Part shown: piece after piece, positions 1 through 8,188 of the stretch
How the letters are laid out: each line of letters opens with the position of its first letter
How positions within the stretch are numbered: the stretch's first letter is position 1
Source of the DNA: CAIWHR01 sp963788185
Lineage (GTDB): Bacteria > Pseudomonadota > Gammaproteobacteria > Burkholderiales > Casimicrobiaceae
Assembly: GCA_963788185.1 (NCBI GenBank)
Contig: CAWBGE010000017.1
Location: forward strand, 248,001-312,000
Reading direction: 5' to 3'
DNA: 64,000 bases
Program-made: the position numbers and the translations under genes
The notes under the pieces: model-generated
Database searches by the model: none
What the model was told of the DNA's origin: nothing
What the model saw: the letters and a program-made list of their open reading frames with translations, nothing else

Positions 1-929
1 AAGAGTTCCTGCGCGACGGCGACGAATGCCTTCTGCTGCTCGGGCGTCAGTGCGTCGACCTGCATGCCCTTGGACTTCAGGAATTCGACCGACTTGCCCT
101 CGTCGGCGGCGTCGTTGGCGGTCTTCCACGCCTCGGCCTCGACGGCCGCCGCCTGGAGCGCCTGCTTCTGCGCGTCGGTGAGCGCGTTGTACTTCGCGGG
201 GTTGATTGCGAGCACCCAGCCATCGGCCATGTGGTTCGACAGCGTCGCGTACTTCTGTACCTCGTAGAACTTTGCCGTCACCGGGATGTTGATCGGGTTT
301 TCCTGGCCGTCGACGACCTTGAGCTGCAGCGCGTTGTAGACCTCGGCGAAGGCCATTGGCGTCGGCGAGGCGCCCATCTTGCCGAAGAACTCGACCCACA
401 GCGGGTTGTTCGGCACGCGGAACTTCAGGCCGGCGACGTCCTTCGGCGACAGGATGGGCCGCTTCGAATTTGTCATCTGGCGGAAGGGCCGCGTCCACAT
501 GTTGAGGCCCTTGATGTTGATCTTGTCGAGATCGGCGATGAGTTCATTGCCGAGCGGTCCGGCGAGGTATGCGCGCAACTGTGCCGTATTGTCGAACAGG
601 TAGGGGATCGAGATTGCCGTGAACTTCGGGTTGAAGTTCGCGTACAGCGACGTCGACAACAGCAGCATGTCGAGCGAGCCGCCCGCGACCTGGCGGACGG
701 CCGCCGACGGGTCGCCGCCGTAGAGCTGTCCGTTCGGGAACACCTTGACTTCCACCTGACCGCCGGTCTTGGTGGAAACCAGCTCGGCGAACTTGCGAGC
801 CGCGACGGTGATCTCGGAAGTGTCGGGATCGGGCGTCGACAGGTTGAAAGACACTTGCGAGATCGCCGACGGACTCGCAAAGACCAAAACGACAGCAGCG
901 AAACGTGCTATCCGCGCCAAGAATGTCAT
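1..929 (-). CDS. TRAP transporter solute-binding protein, DctP family (3' end outside window)
   Basis: Periplasmic binding protein of a tripartite ATP-independent periplasmic (TRAP) transporter, which delivers an organic acid to a DctQM-type membrane pair. About 309 residues are visible. The first 24 form a signal peptide (Arg residues, then a hydrophobic stretch ending near SAISQ). The DctP-family pattern follows: FNLSTPDPDTS near the N-terminus, GGSLDMLL near 75, FRVPNNPLW and MGASPTPMAFAEVYNALQ near 180-200, and VDGQENP near 205. Family members run to about 330 residues, so only some 20 are missing. The start is supported by AAAGGAGG about 7 bases upstream. The membrane subunits would lie outside the window and the ligand cannot be told from sequence. 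Two GntR-type operator-like repeats lie just upstream. Confidence 0.9.
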   Translation of the reverse strand, partial: MTFLARIARFAAVVLVFASPSAISQVSFNLSTPDPDTSEITVAARKFAELVSTKTGGQVEVKVFPNGQLYGGDPSAAVRQVAGGSLDMLLLSTSLYANFNPKFTAISIPYLFDNTAQLRAYLAGPLGNELIADLDKINIKGLNMWTRPFRQMTNSKRPILSPKDVAGLKFRVPNNPLWVEFFGKMGASPTPMAFAEVYNALQLKVVDGQENPINIPVTAKFYEVQKYATLSNHMADGWVLAINPAKYNALTDAQKQALQAAAVEAEAWKTANDAADEGKSVEFLKSKGMQVDALTPEQQKAFVAVAQEL

Positions 930-943
930 ACCTGCCTCCTTTA

Positions 944-1004
944 ATTGTTTAGACCATTTAAGGTTCATGCCACGGCAATGCCCGATCCAATTGGTTAGAC
1001 CATA
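944..1004 (-). promoter_or_regulatory. Pair of GntR/FCD-type operator-like repeats upstream of the TRAP gene
   Basis: Two near-identical sites share the core TTAGACCAT: ATTGTTTAGACCATT at 944-958 and AATTGGTTAGACCATA at 989-1004, 46 bases apart. The second reads TGGT-N3-ACCA, the palindrome bound by many FCD-class GntR regulators (PdhR, LldR, FadR relatives), and the first keeps one half. The first site is within 15-30 bases of the TRAP start codon, so a bound regulator could block transcription. This is inferred from pattern alone; no regulator gene lies in the window. Confidence 0.5.
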
Positions 1005-1408
1005 TGCCGCGGTGACGCAGTGTACTGCAGTGGATTCGGCAGTAGCAAGGGAAAGTGGGCTCGGCGTGATCGTCCGGTTCCGACTTTTGCGCCGCAGCAT
1101 GACCGTCGCCGGGAATGACAGGTGGGATTCTGAGGGGCATTGGTTTGTGCGATGCAAAATTTCGTCCGTGCGACCAAATTGACCACCTCCTGGGCGCCGG
1201 ACCGTCACGGCATTCAAAGGATCCGGATGCCGCGCGGGACGTGAAGCTGCCGGCCCCGACGCGGTGGAGCTTGCCGGAATGGAGCGGTGGCCGAGGGAAT
1301 GCGGGCCGCGGATCGACGCTTCGCCCCCGTATCCGCCCGGTGTTGCCCCGTCGATCGCGGCGAGTACCATAGCGACCTTGTCCCTTTGCAGCCTGCGAGG
1401 CCAACGCC
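1005..1408. other. Intergenic stretch without recognisable gene
   Basis: About 400 bases between the TRAP promoter region and the dioxygenase gene. Open frames here have no recognisable domain, no good ribosome-binding site and overlap one another on both strands. It presumably holds the promoter of the dioxygenase, but I see no clear sigma-70 boxes. Confidence 0.4.
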
Positions 1409-2056
1409 ATGCCCAAGCCCTTGATCCCCTCCTTGCGTCAGGCGCTGCCAAGGCGCCGCCTCCTCGCCGCGGCCGCGGCGATGCTCGCTGCACCGGCGTT
1501 CGTGCGCAGTGGTCTCGCCCAGTCGCCGCGATCGCTGACGCCTGCGCAGACCGAAGGGCCGTTCTACCCGGTGACGTTCCCTGCCGACAGCGATTTCGAT
1601 CTCCTCGTCCAGGGCGAGCGGCGCTACACGCAGGGCGCCCCGGTGTGGCTCGACGGCGTGGTGACCGATGTCGACGGCAAACCGGTGCGCGGTGCAGTGG
1701 TCGAGATCTGGCAATGCGATCAGCAGGGCCACTACCACCATCCCGGCGACGGAGGGCGAGCCGACCCCGCATTTCAGGGTTTTGGCCGGGTCAGCGTGGG
1801 CGCCGGCGGCGAGTACCGCTTCCGCACGATTCGCCCCGCGGCCTATTCCGGGCGGGCGCCGCACATCCACGTGAAGGTGAAGCTTGCGCGCCGCGAACTG
1901 CTGACGACCCAGTTGTATGTCCAAGGCGATCCGCACAACGAGCGCGATTTCCTGTGGCAGCGCCTCGATGCGGCCGGGCGCGCCGCGCTCACGGTCCCGT
2001 TCCAGGGCAGTGCAGACGGGATGCGCGCGCGGTTTCAGATCGTCGTCGCGGCGTGA
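1409..2056 (+). CDS. Tat-exported intradiol ring-cleavage dioxygenase
   Basis: Predicted non-haem Fe(III) dioxygenase of the catechol 1,2-/protocatechuate 3,4-dioxygenase superfamily, 215 residues. The N-terminus has a twin-arginine-like signal (PRRRLLAAAAAMLAAPAF, residues 14-31), so the folded metalloenzyme is probably exported. The fold starts with TPAQTEGPFYP (44-54), then VDGKPVRGAVVEIWQCD. The four iron ligands expected for the family are all present: Tyr109 (in GHYHH), Tyr146, His152 and His154 (YSGRAPHIHV). Short single-domain exported members of this family are common in proteobacteria and their substrates are mostly unknown; classic soluble enzymes are 240-310 residues. The next gene on the same strand starts about 60 bases downstream. 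Family certain, substrate unknown. Confidence 0.88.
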   Translation: MPKPLIPSLRQALPRRRLLAAAAAMLAAPAFVRSGLAQSPRSLTPAQTEGPFYPVTFPADSDFDLLVQGERRYTQGAPVWLDGVVTDVDGKPVRGAVVEIWQCDQQGHYHHPGDGGRADPAFQGFGRVSVGAGGEYRFRTIRPAAYSGRAPHIHVKVKLARRELLTTQLYVQGDPHNERDFLWQRLDAAGRAALTVPFQGSADGMRARFQIVVAA

Positions 2057-2117
2057 TTCGCGCGACGGCAAATGGAATCGCGAACTGGAACGAACAGCGT
2101 GATCGGCCGAGCGGCAA

Positions 2118-3710
2118 TTGCCTGACTCCGCATGCCTCGAGTATCACCGTCGCAGCAAGCATCGGCTCGACCGGTACGCGCCCGGCCCCGGGCAGTTGGA
2201 TTGGGCAAACCAACCCAATCCGTTTCGGGTCTACGAAGGTGCGGCGGCGGTCAAGCTGCCCCTGGCCGCCGATACCCTGACCACACGCTACGCCGCACTC
2301 CGGCGCGGCCAACTGCCGGCAAGGCGGGCGTTCGACGTTCGCAGCGTTGCCGTCCTGTTCGAGCTCTCGCTTGGATTGTCGGCGTGGAAATCGTTCGGCG
2401 GCAATCGTTGGGCGCTGCGCTGCAATCCTTCCAGCGGCAATCTGCATCCCACGGAAGGTTACCTGCTGTGTCCGAATCTTCCCGGGCTGCCGGCGGGTGT
2501 CTATCACTATGTGAGCCGCGATCACACGCTTGAACGACGGGCCGCGCTCGACCATCCGCGCTGGTCCGCCGCTTTCGAGAATGGCGGTGTGGTGCTGGGC
2601 CTGGGCTCGATCTACTGGCGCGAGGCATGGAAATACGGAATGCGGGCGTGGCGTTACTGCCAGCACGATTGCGGGCACGCGATCGCTGCACTCTGCTACG
2701 CCGCGGCGGCGCTGGGCTGGGAGACGCATTTGCTTGCCTCGGCCGGCGATGACCTGGTGTCCGCGCTGCTCGGGCTCGATCGCGACGCGGATCTTGGCGG
2801 TGCGGAGCACGAAGCCCCGGATGCTCTGCTTTGGATCGGGCAGGAAGGCGCACGACCGCAGCTCGAGCACCTGCGCGAGCAGCTACGCGATGCGATCTGG
2901 TCCGGTCGCGCCAACCACTTGAGCGCCGAACACGTGCCGTGGCCGGACATCGATGCGATTCACGGTGCCACGCGAAATCCGGGTACTTCAGAACCCGCGG
3001 TCTACCGCCCGGCGCCGCTGCCGCCGCCCCGCGATCCCGTCCTCGATCTGACGTTCGCGACAATCTCCCGGCAGCGCCGCAGCGCAGTCGACTTCGACGG
3101 AAAGACGCACATCGGCGAGGAATCGTTCTTCGCCATGCTCGACGCGCTCATGGTGCGCGCGAACACGCCACCCTGGAGCGCGCTCGCAACGCCGCCGCGG
3201 GTGCACGTCGCCCTGATGGTGCATCGCGTGGCCGGGCTCGATCCCGGGTTGTACCTGTTCCTGCGCGAGCCGTCGGTGCTTGCCGATTTCAGGTCATCGA
3301 TGCGCCAGGAGTGGCTCTGGCAGAAGAAAGGACCCGAACACCTGCCGCTGTATCTGCTGTTGCCGTACGACCTGCGCACCATCGCGAAGACGATCTGCTG
3401 TCACCAGGACATCGCGGCCGACTCATGCTTTGCCCTGGGTATGCTCGCGAACGTCGAACTCGCGCGCGGGGAGCCGTGGCGTTACCGCCAACTGTTCTGG
3501 GAATGCGGAATGCTCGGACATGCGCTCTATCTGGAAGCGGAAGCAGCGGGCGTGCGTGCCACGGGAATTGGCTGTTACTTCGACGACGAGATGCACCGAC
3601 TGCTCGGGATCGAGGACGACCGCTGGCAAAGCCTGTATCACTTCACGGTCGGCGGGCCGATCGAGGACACGCGCCTCGTCACCCTGCCGCCGTACGCCTT
3701 GCGGTCCTGA
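2118..3710 (+). CDS. SagB/ThcOx-type nitroreductase with two tandem domains
   Basis: FMN-dependent nitroreductase-fold protein of about 530 residues, twice the length of a single domain. The first half (about 70-260) has FELSLGLSAWK, RCNPSSGNLHPTEGYL and YRAW-type motifs typical of SagB/ThcOx dehydrogenases; the second half (about 300-525) repeats the fold with RRSAVDFDGK and CHQDIAADSCFALGM. SagB proteins oxidise azoline rings in peptide natural products, but stand-alone relatives are widespread and of unknown role. No YcaO cyclodehydratase or precursor peptide lies nearby. An in-frame TGA at 2100-2102 forces a start after it; TTG at 2118 is the first usable codon, with only a weak Shine-Dalgarno. 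The gene may be co-transcribed with the dioxygenase upstream. Confidence 0.85.
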   Translation: MPDSACLEYHRRSKHRLDRYAPGPGQLDWANQPNPFRVYEGAAAVKLPLAADTLTTRYAALRRGQLPARRAFDVRSVAVLFELSLGLSAWKSFGGNRWALRCNPSSGNLHPTEGYLLCPNLPGLPAGVYHYVSRDHTLERRAALDHPRWSAAFENGGVVLGLGSIYWREAWKYGMRAWRYCQHDCGHAIAALCYAAAALGWETHLLASAGDDLVSALLGLDRDADLGGAEHEAPDALLWIGQEGARPQLEHLREQLRDAIWSGRANHLSAEHVPWPDIDAIHGATRNPGTSEPAVYRPAPLPPPRDPVLDLTFATISRQRRSAVDFDGKTHIGEESFFAMLDALMVRANTPPWSALATPPRVHVALMVHRVAGLDPGLYLFLREPSVLADFRSSMRQEWLWQKKGPEHLPLYLLLPYDLRTIAKTICCHQDIAADSCFALGMLANVELARGEPWRYRQLFWECGMLGHALYLEAEAAGVRATGIGCYFDDEMHRLLGIEDDRWQSLYHFTVGGPIEDTRLVTLPPYALRS

Positions 3711-4067
3711 GCAACGATCCTGCTGTGCAACGGGTGCCAAGCAGAAGTCTCGAACGGACAGGCGTTGGCAAAGCGCGCGGTCCGCCGAACTGCAGGCGAA
3801 CGGCCGCAGTTCAAATCGGCGACGGTGCGCGAATGACCCTGAGCAGCCACACGCTGGCGTCGAGAGCGGCCTGACGTGGATTGGTGCAGTGGGCGTAAAT
3901 GCTGTCTGCTCACTGCGACGGGCAAGGATGCCGCCACGGAGCCGGACAAGTTAGGATGTCCTTCGTTGGCAGTCGTTGTGTGTTGTCTCTCGGTCGTGGC
4001 TAGCGAAAGCCACTTTGCGATCGTCACTCCGGGTCCGTTGCGGACCTGCGGCCTGCGACCAAACCAA
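3711..4067. other. Intergenic stretch between convergent genes
   Basis: About 360 bases between the nitroreductase and the convergent regulator gene. Short open frames on both strands lack ribosome-binding sites and recognisable domains. I see no strong terminator hairpin. Confidence 0.35.
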
Positions 4068-5840
4068 TCAGTCCGCGAGCCTCATCCGCCCCAGCCACGG
4101 CTGCCAGCGGGGATCGGCGTGCAAATCTCGAAGCAGCGGGTCGACCTTCATCGACGCAAGACCGGCGTCGCGCTGTCGATGCGCGCGTTCGAGCCACTCG
4201 AACGCCAGATCGCCTTCGGTCTGGTACGCATGCGCTTGTGCAATCTGATACGCGGCGCCCTGCGCGTACTTGCGGGTCAGCTCGCGCATCGCCGCCGTCG
4301 CCTCCGCCTTTCGGCCGCGCGCGCGTTGCACCAATACGCTCCCGAGCAGGCGAAACGTGTCGTGCGCCTCCTGCTCGATCTCGCGCAGGGCGTCGTCCAG
4401 TCGCCCCTGCGCAATGTAGACACGGCCAAGAAGGTAATGGATTCTCGCGCGCTGGTGGGGACTGAGCTCAATGGCCTTCCGGAACGCGTGCTCGGCTTCG
4501 GCTAGGCGCTCGGTATAGAGGAGCTGCAGTCCGGACGTCACGTGGGCCTCATCGTTCAATGGATCAAGCGCCAGCGCCTTCCCGACCAGTGCCGCGGACT
4601 CCTCGAACTGACCGAGGTTCTGCAACAGGATGGCGGCAAGGATCAGTAGCTTCGAGTCCCCCGGCGCCAGCTGCAACGCGCGACGGATGGACACTTCCGC
4701 GCCTCGCCAGTCCCACTCGTACCACATAAGCACGGCGCCCAACGCCCAGTGACCTTCCGCGACGTCGGGACCCAGCGCGAGGGCGCGCCTCACCGCGTCC
4801 CGCGCGTTCTCCGCGCCCTCGGCGATGGGGACCCATGCGTTGACCTCCTGGCGCACGTAACAGAAAGACAGCGAGGCCCAAGCCGTTGCATATTCCGGGT
4901 CGAGGTCCAGGGCGCGCCGGAAACACTCGATCGCCTTCTTCGTATCCTCGTCGTTGTACCGGTTCAGGAAAAACGATCCCTCAAGGTAGAGCCGGTAAGC
5001 CTCCGGGTCACGGCTGCGTCCCTTCAATGCGGCCTGCACTTCCGCCGTCACCTGGGCACTGCCCGGTGCATCGAGATGCTCACCCAGCAAGGTGCTGCGC
5101 ATTTCCTTGACCACGGAATGCGCGATGTCGTCTTGTACGGCGAAGATGTCATCCAGCTCGCGGTCGTAGGTCTCCGACCATAGATGCGAGTCCGTGGCGA
5201 CGTTGACCAGCTGAACCGTGATGCGCACTCGGGAGCCCGCCTTGCGCACGCTTCCTTCTAGGACGGTCGCCACGTCGAGCTTCTGCGCGACCGTCGGTAT
5301 GTCCGCCTTCGCGCCCTTGAAGCTAAATGCGGAGGTCCGGGACGCCACGCGCAGGCCGCGAATCTTGGAAAGTACGTTAATCAGCTCCTCAGAGAGGCCG
5401 TCGGCGAAGTACTCGTTCGCCGCATCGTCGCTCATGTTCACGAACGGCAGCACGGCGATGGAGGGTGGGTCCGCGGCAGTTGAGGCGAGCAGCTTCGGTG
5501 AGTCCGGGAATGTCGGTAGTGGCCCTGCGAGTTGAAGTTGCAGGGCGAAGCGGTAGCCTCTTCCCGGAACAGTGGCGATCGCATCCGCCCCCAGGATTTT
5601 GCGCAGCGCCGATACCTGGACCTGAAGATTGTTCTCCTCGACGACGAGGCCCGGCCAAACCCGGTCGAGCAACTCCGCCTTCGACACAAGTCGCCCGGCG
5701 CGCTCGACGAGCGCCACGAGCAGATCGAAAGCGCGCGGGCGCAGGATCACGGGCTCCCCGTCGACCAACAGCAGCTGGGCAGCGGGCTGAAGCTCGAAGC
5801 CGCCGAATCGATACTCGGGAGATGGTTCCATCGTGGTCAT
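4068..5840 (-). CDS. Winged-helix (OmpR/CadC-type) regulator with TolB-like and TPR domains
   Basis: Predicted transcription regulator of 590 residues. Residues about 10-102 are a Trans_reg_C winged helix (YRFGGFELQP, RPRAFDLLVALVERAG, VSALRKILG, ending in TVPGRGYRF). Residues about 125-250 form a TolB/FlgO-like domain of the kind fused to such regulators and to adenylate cyclases (SIAVLPFVNMS, YFADGLSEELI, VRITVQLVN). The remainder is a TPR array (EAYRLYLEGSFFLNRY, ALDLDPEYATAWASLSFCY and later helices). No transmembrane helix is visible, unlike CadC. The ATG at 5840 is chosen because the winged helix begins right after it; an upstream ATG at 5918 would add 26 residues that look like intergenic sequence. 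The gene is divergent from the small membrane-protein gene at 6021, a plausible target. Confidence 0.85.
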   Translation of the reverse strand: MTTMEPSPEYRFGGFELQPAAQLLLVDGEPVILRPRAFDLLVALVERAGRLVSKAELLDRVWPGLVVEENNLQVQVSALRKILGADAIATVPGRGYRFALQLQLAGPLPTFPDSPKLLASTAADPPSIAVLPFVNMSDDAANEYFADGLSEELINVLSKIRGLRVASRTSAFSFKGAKADIPTVAQKLDVATVLEGSVRKAGSRVRITVQLVNVATDSHLWSETYDRELDDIFAVQDDIAHSVVKEMRSTLLGEHLDAPGSAQVTAEVQAALKGRSRDPEAYRLYLEGSFFLNRYNDEDTKKAIECFRRALDLDPEYATAWASLSFCYVRQEVNAWVPIAEGAENARDAVRRALALGPDVAEGHWALGAVLMWYEWDWRGAEVSIRRALQLAPGDSKLLILAAILLQNLGQFEESAALVGKALALDPLNDEAHVTSGLQLLYTERLAEAEHAFRKAIELSPHQRARIHYLLGRVYIAQGRLDDALREIEQEAHDTFRLLGSVLVQRARGRKAEATAAMRELTRKYAQGAAYQIAQAHAYQTEGDLAFEWLERAHRQRDAGLASMKVDPLLRDLHADPRWQPWLGRMRLAD

Positions 5841-6020
5841 ACGCTCGGTCGTGCCAAGCCGGGGTACGCGATAGTCTATTCCCGTTTTACAGAGCGTGCA
5901 GGCACGCGTAAATGACATTTCAGCGAGGTTTCAGGGAGGGTTCAGCACGGCTAAAGGACAGTGAAGGGGCCGCAGGCAGACACTGGCACCGCAGTCCTCG
6001 CGAACCAACTGGAGAGCGCC

Positions 6021-6365
6021 ATGCAAGCCATCCGCCTGATCGTAGCCTCCCTCCGCAGCAAGGTCGACGACACCGCCTTCGCGCTGTGCCTTGCCGCTTT
6101 CGCCATCGCGCTTGCCGGGCTTGCCGGGCTTGCCGGGCTTGCCGGCTCAGCCGTGGTCAGCGGACCGCAATCGGCGAAAAAGGTTGCGGCGACGGCAAGC
6201 CAGCAACCGGTCCCCGGCGCGTTCACAGGTACTTACGTGAACGGCGCGCCGGTCTACCGGATGCCGACGATCAACGTGTCCGCGAGCCGCGCAGTCGAAA
6301 TGGCCAAGATCGAGCAGGAAGATCTGCGGGCGCTGGCAAATCCCCGCGCCGGAAGCGCCAGCTAG
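6021..6365 (+). CDS. Small hypothetical protein with one hydrophobic segment
   Basis: 114 residues, family not recognised. Residues about 17-46 are hydrophobic (ALCLAAFAIALAGLAGLAGLAG) and may be a signal anchor or uncleaved signal peptide; the remainder is polar, with VNGAPVYRMPTINVSAS and a charged end (EMAKIEQEDLRAL). The GLA run is encoded by a 9-base tandem repeat. GGAG at 6011-6014 is well placed for ATG 6021. Its divergent neighbour is the winged-helix/TPR regulator, whose promoter region it shares. Confidence 0.6.
   Translation: MQAIRLIVASLRSKVDDTAFALCLAAFAIALAGLAGLAGLAGSAVVSGPQSAKKVAATASQQPVPGAFTGTYVNGAPVYRMPTINVSASRAVEMAKIEQEDLRALANPRAGSAS
6111..6146. repeat. Four-copy 9-bp tandem repeat inside the small membrane-protein gene
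   Basis: The unit CTTGCCGGG occurs three times exactly and a fourth time with one change (CTTGCCGGC). The repeat length is a multiple of three, so copy-number change would lengthen or shorten the hydrophobic segment (Gly-Leu-Ala) without a frameshift. Confidence 0.85.
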
Positions 6366-6769
6366 CAGCTGGGGCGCCTGCAGAGGCTGGGGACGTGGCC
6401 CTGTTCGACGGAGTCGCCGTCTGTACCAAAGACAATCGGAGTGGTCGAAGTTGCCGCCTTGGCTGGCAGCTCTGAACCGGAGCCGCCGGTCGCGACTATG
6501 ATCGCGACGGGACGGCTGACCAAATCGGCCGCCGGCAGTCGATCGAGTTGACCTTCCGTCCAACGAAATTCGACCGCAACGTTCTTGCCCTCGACATAGA
6601 CGGCTACGTTCAGGCCCTGGCGGAGTGCGGCAACGAACGGAGACCACTGCCTATGCGAAAAGCTGGAGAGAAACTCGATTACCGGCATCGACGACGTCTG
6701 CGCGCAAGTGACGAGCGGCGCGACGAGAATGCCACCCGCAAGAGGGCCGATGAACGCTCGCCGGTACAT
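6362..6769 (-). pseudogene. Truncated ABC transporter substrate-binding protein (ABC_sub_bind family)
   Basis: The first 120 or so residues match the beginning of the ABC_sub_bind (TrpX-like) family: a signal peptide starting MYRRAFIGPLAGGILVAPL, then MPVIEFLSS, FVAALRQGLNVAVYVEGKNV, EFRWTEGQLDRLPALAADL-like sequence and PIVFGTDGDSVEQG. Family members continue for another 200 residues from VEQGLV; here the frame ends after a short unrelated tail (HVPSLCRRPSC). No matching 3' part lies nearby. The group II intron remnant begins about 150 bases from its start codon. A 3'-truncated pseudogene is the simplest reading. Confidence 0.8.
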
Positions 6770-7215
6770 TATTGACTCACCTCGCCGACGAATTCTGGAC
6801 CACGCATACTACGCCCCATCTCAAGGCCAGGAACTGAAGGTGGGCGGCGCATCACCGCTCCCGCCGTTGCAGTTGAGTATCCGCTTCGGAGGACGAGGTG
6901 CTACGACTGGTTGTGGCGTGCGCCGTGATAAGGCGGCGCTTTTCCAGTGGGTGCAAATCCCGCCCGGCAACCGCTCCTGCCGGAAGCAACCGGAGCAGTC
7001 ATGGAGGTAACGAAATGGCTGAAGCCTTCGGGTAAAGCGAGCCACAAATTGGTGGCAGCGCGAGTGTGCAGGCCGCAACGCGAGTGAACGCCGAGCAAGC
7101 CTCGAAAAGGTCGATGCGCAGGCCGACCCGGCTGCCATACCGGGGAAGGCTGACACGATGGGGTGAATGAGCGAAGCAACAAGCCCAGTCGCTGCGCCGG
7201 GGTAGTGGCGGCAGC

Positions 7216-7725
7216 ATGTACACAAGGAAAGCGCAGGCAACACGGGAAGCCTTGCACCAGCTGCGCGGGATCATGGGCCAACTGAAGCTGACGGTGAACG
7301 AAGAGAAGACACGAATCTGCAAGGTTCCGGAAGGCGAGTTCGACTTCCTGGGTTTCACGTTCGGGCGGATGTACATGCGAACGACGGGCAAAGCCCACCT
7401 GGGCCTGCGACCGTCGAAGAGGAGCATCCGGCACATGGTCGAGAAGATCCATGCGCTGACGGCAACGGCGACGACGTGGCAAGAGACCACGGAGCTGGTG
7501 GGCAAGTTGAATCGCACCTTGCGCGGCTGGGCGAACTACGTCCAAGTGGGGGCCGTCCGCAGCGCCTATCGTGCCCTCGACAGCTACGCGGCGACGCGGT
7601 TGCGTCGGTGGTTGCGTCACAAGTACAAGGTCAGGCGACACAAGGGCGGGAGTTATCCACGCTCGCATCTCTACGGGTACTTCGGTCTCGTGCGCCTGTC
7701 CCGGCTTGGGCACGACGTGGCGTGA
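7216..7725 (+). pseudogene. C-terminal fragment of group II intron reverse transcriptase/maturase
   Basis: 169 residues corresponding to the end of the fingers-palm (after the YADD motif), thumb and maturase domain X. Visible are LKLTVNEEKTRICKV, FDFLGFTFGRMY, then NRTLRGWANYVQVG, YAATRLRRWLRHKY and HLYGYFGLVRLSRLG. The catalytic RT blocks 0-5 are absent, and no HNH endonuclease follows. The frame opens almost exactly where sequence after YADD should begin, which points to one clean deletion. The fragment could still bind intron RNA but cannot reverse transcribe. Confidence 0.85.
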
Positions 7726-7749
7726 GTGAAGGCGTGAAGTCTTGTCCGA

Positions 7750-7782
7750 GAGCCGGATGCGGGAGATCCGCACGTCCGGTTC
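7750..7782 (+). ncRNA. Group II intron domain V
   Basis: A 33-base hairpin with the family's most conserved features: it opens GAGCCGG with the catalytic AGC triad at 7751-7753, has a GCGGGAGATCCGC upper stem with a GAGA-type loop, and closes with CCGGTTC. Base pairing is intact, so the catalytic core is not visibly decayed here. Confidence 0.8.
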
Positions 7783-7883
7783 GATGAGCGGGGTGTGGAA
7801 ACGGAGCTACGGCGAGGTTACTCGGGCACCGCCAGACGAAAGGGGCGGCAACAGACAAACCAAACCTACTGCCACCGTGCCAC

Positions 7884-8188
7884 ATCCCGACTCTACCGAA
7901 AGTGTGAGTTCGCAACGGCACCCGTTAGCCGCCGTTCGCGCGAAGCGCCAGGCTTTCCAACGGCGGGTATCGGCGACCGTCGGGAATCGCTGCTCGTGGC
8001 CACCAAAGGCAGCGGACATGGCGCATTGCGATCCATTGCCGTCACGGGCTGGCGCCTGTTGGCCGCCTGCGGCTGTCCTGCGTGAGCCTCGGGTACGGCC
8101 GCGCCCGCTCGAGAGTCGACGCCGGCGCGCTCGCGCGTTACCCTTGCATGGTGTGCGCCCGCCTCCCGCGGCGCGCGAGGAGGGATCC
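7884..8188. other. Intergenic stretch between intron remnant and GFA gene
   Basis: About 300 bases. An open frame runs through it into the GFA gene, but it begins inside the intron, has no ribosome-binding site and shows no recognisable domain. I see no promoter that I would defend. Confidence 0.35.

Larger units (their letters stand above)
6918..7883 (+). mobile_element. Degenerate group II intron with internal deletion of the reverse transcriptase
   Basis: The 5' end reads GTGCG (6918-6922), the canonical group II GUGYG start, followed by structured GC-rich RNA sequence (domain I-type). A fragment of the intron-encoded protein follows, then a typical domain V hairpin at 7750-7782, and a domain VI-like region ending in a short stem (GGGCAC pairing with GTGCC) around 7875-7882. 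An intact element would be about 1.9-2.5 kb; this one is under 1 kb because the region encoding the first two thirds of the protein is gone. The 3' boundary is approximate. It cannot move by itself; it might still splice if the protein were supplied in trans, though parts of domains I-III may also be missing. Confidence 0.85.

Noticed and set aside
2057..3710. Azoline-peptide (TOMM) biosynthetic cluster around the SagB-like gene
   Set aside because: No YcaO/cyclodehydratase or precursor peptide within reach on either side.
5841..5918. Longer form of the winged-helix regulator
   Set aside because: The added 26 residues look like translated promoter sequence and the DNA-binding domain starts right after the internal ATG.
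6111..6146. Possible CRISPR or VNTR locus
   Set aside because: Short contiguous 9-bp repeat without spacers, inside a coding frame; no CRISPR in the window.
7742..8188. N-terminal extension of the GFA protein
   Set aside because: It starts within the group II intron, and the GTG at 8189 has a strong ribosome-binding site at the point where the GFA domain begins.
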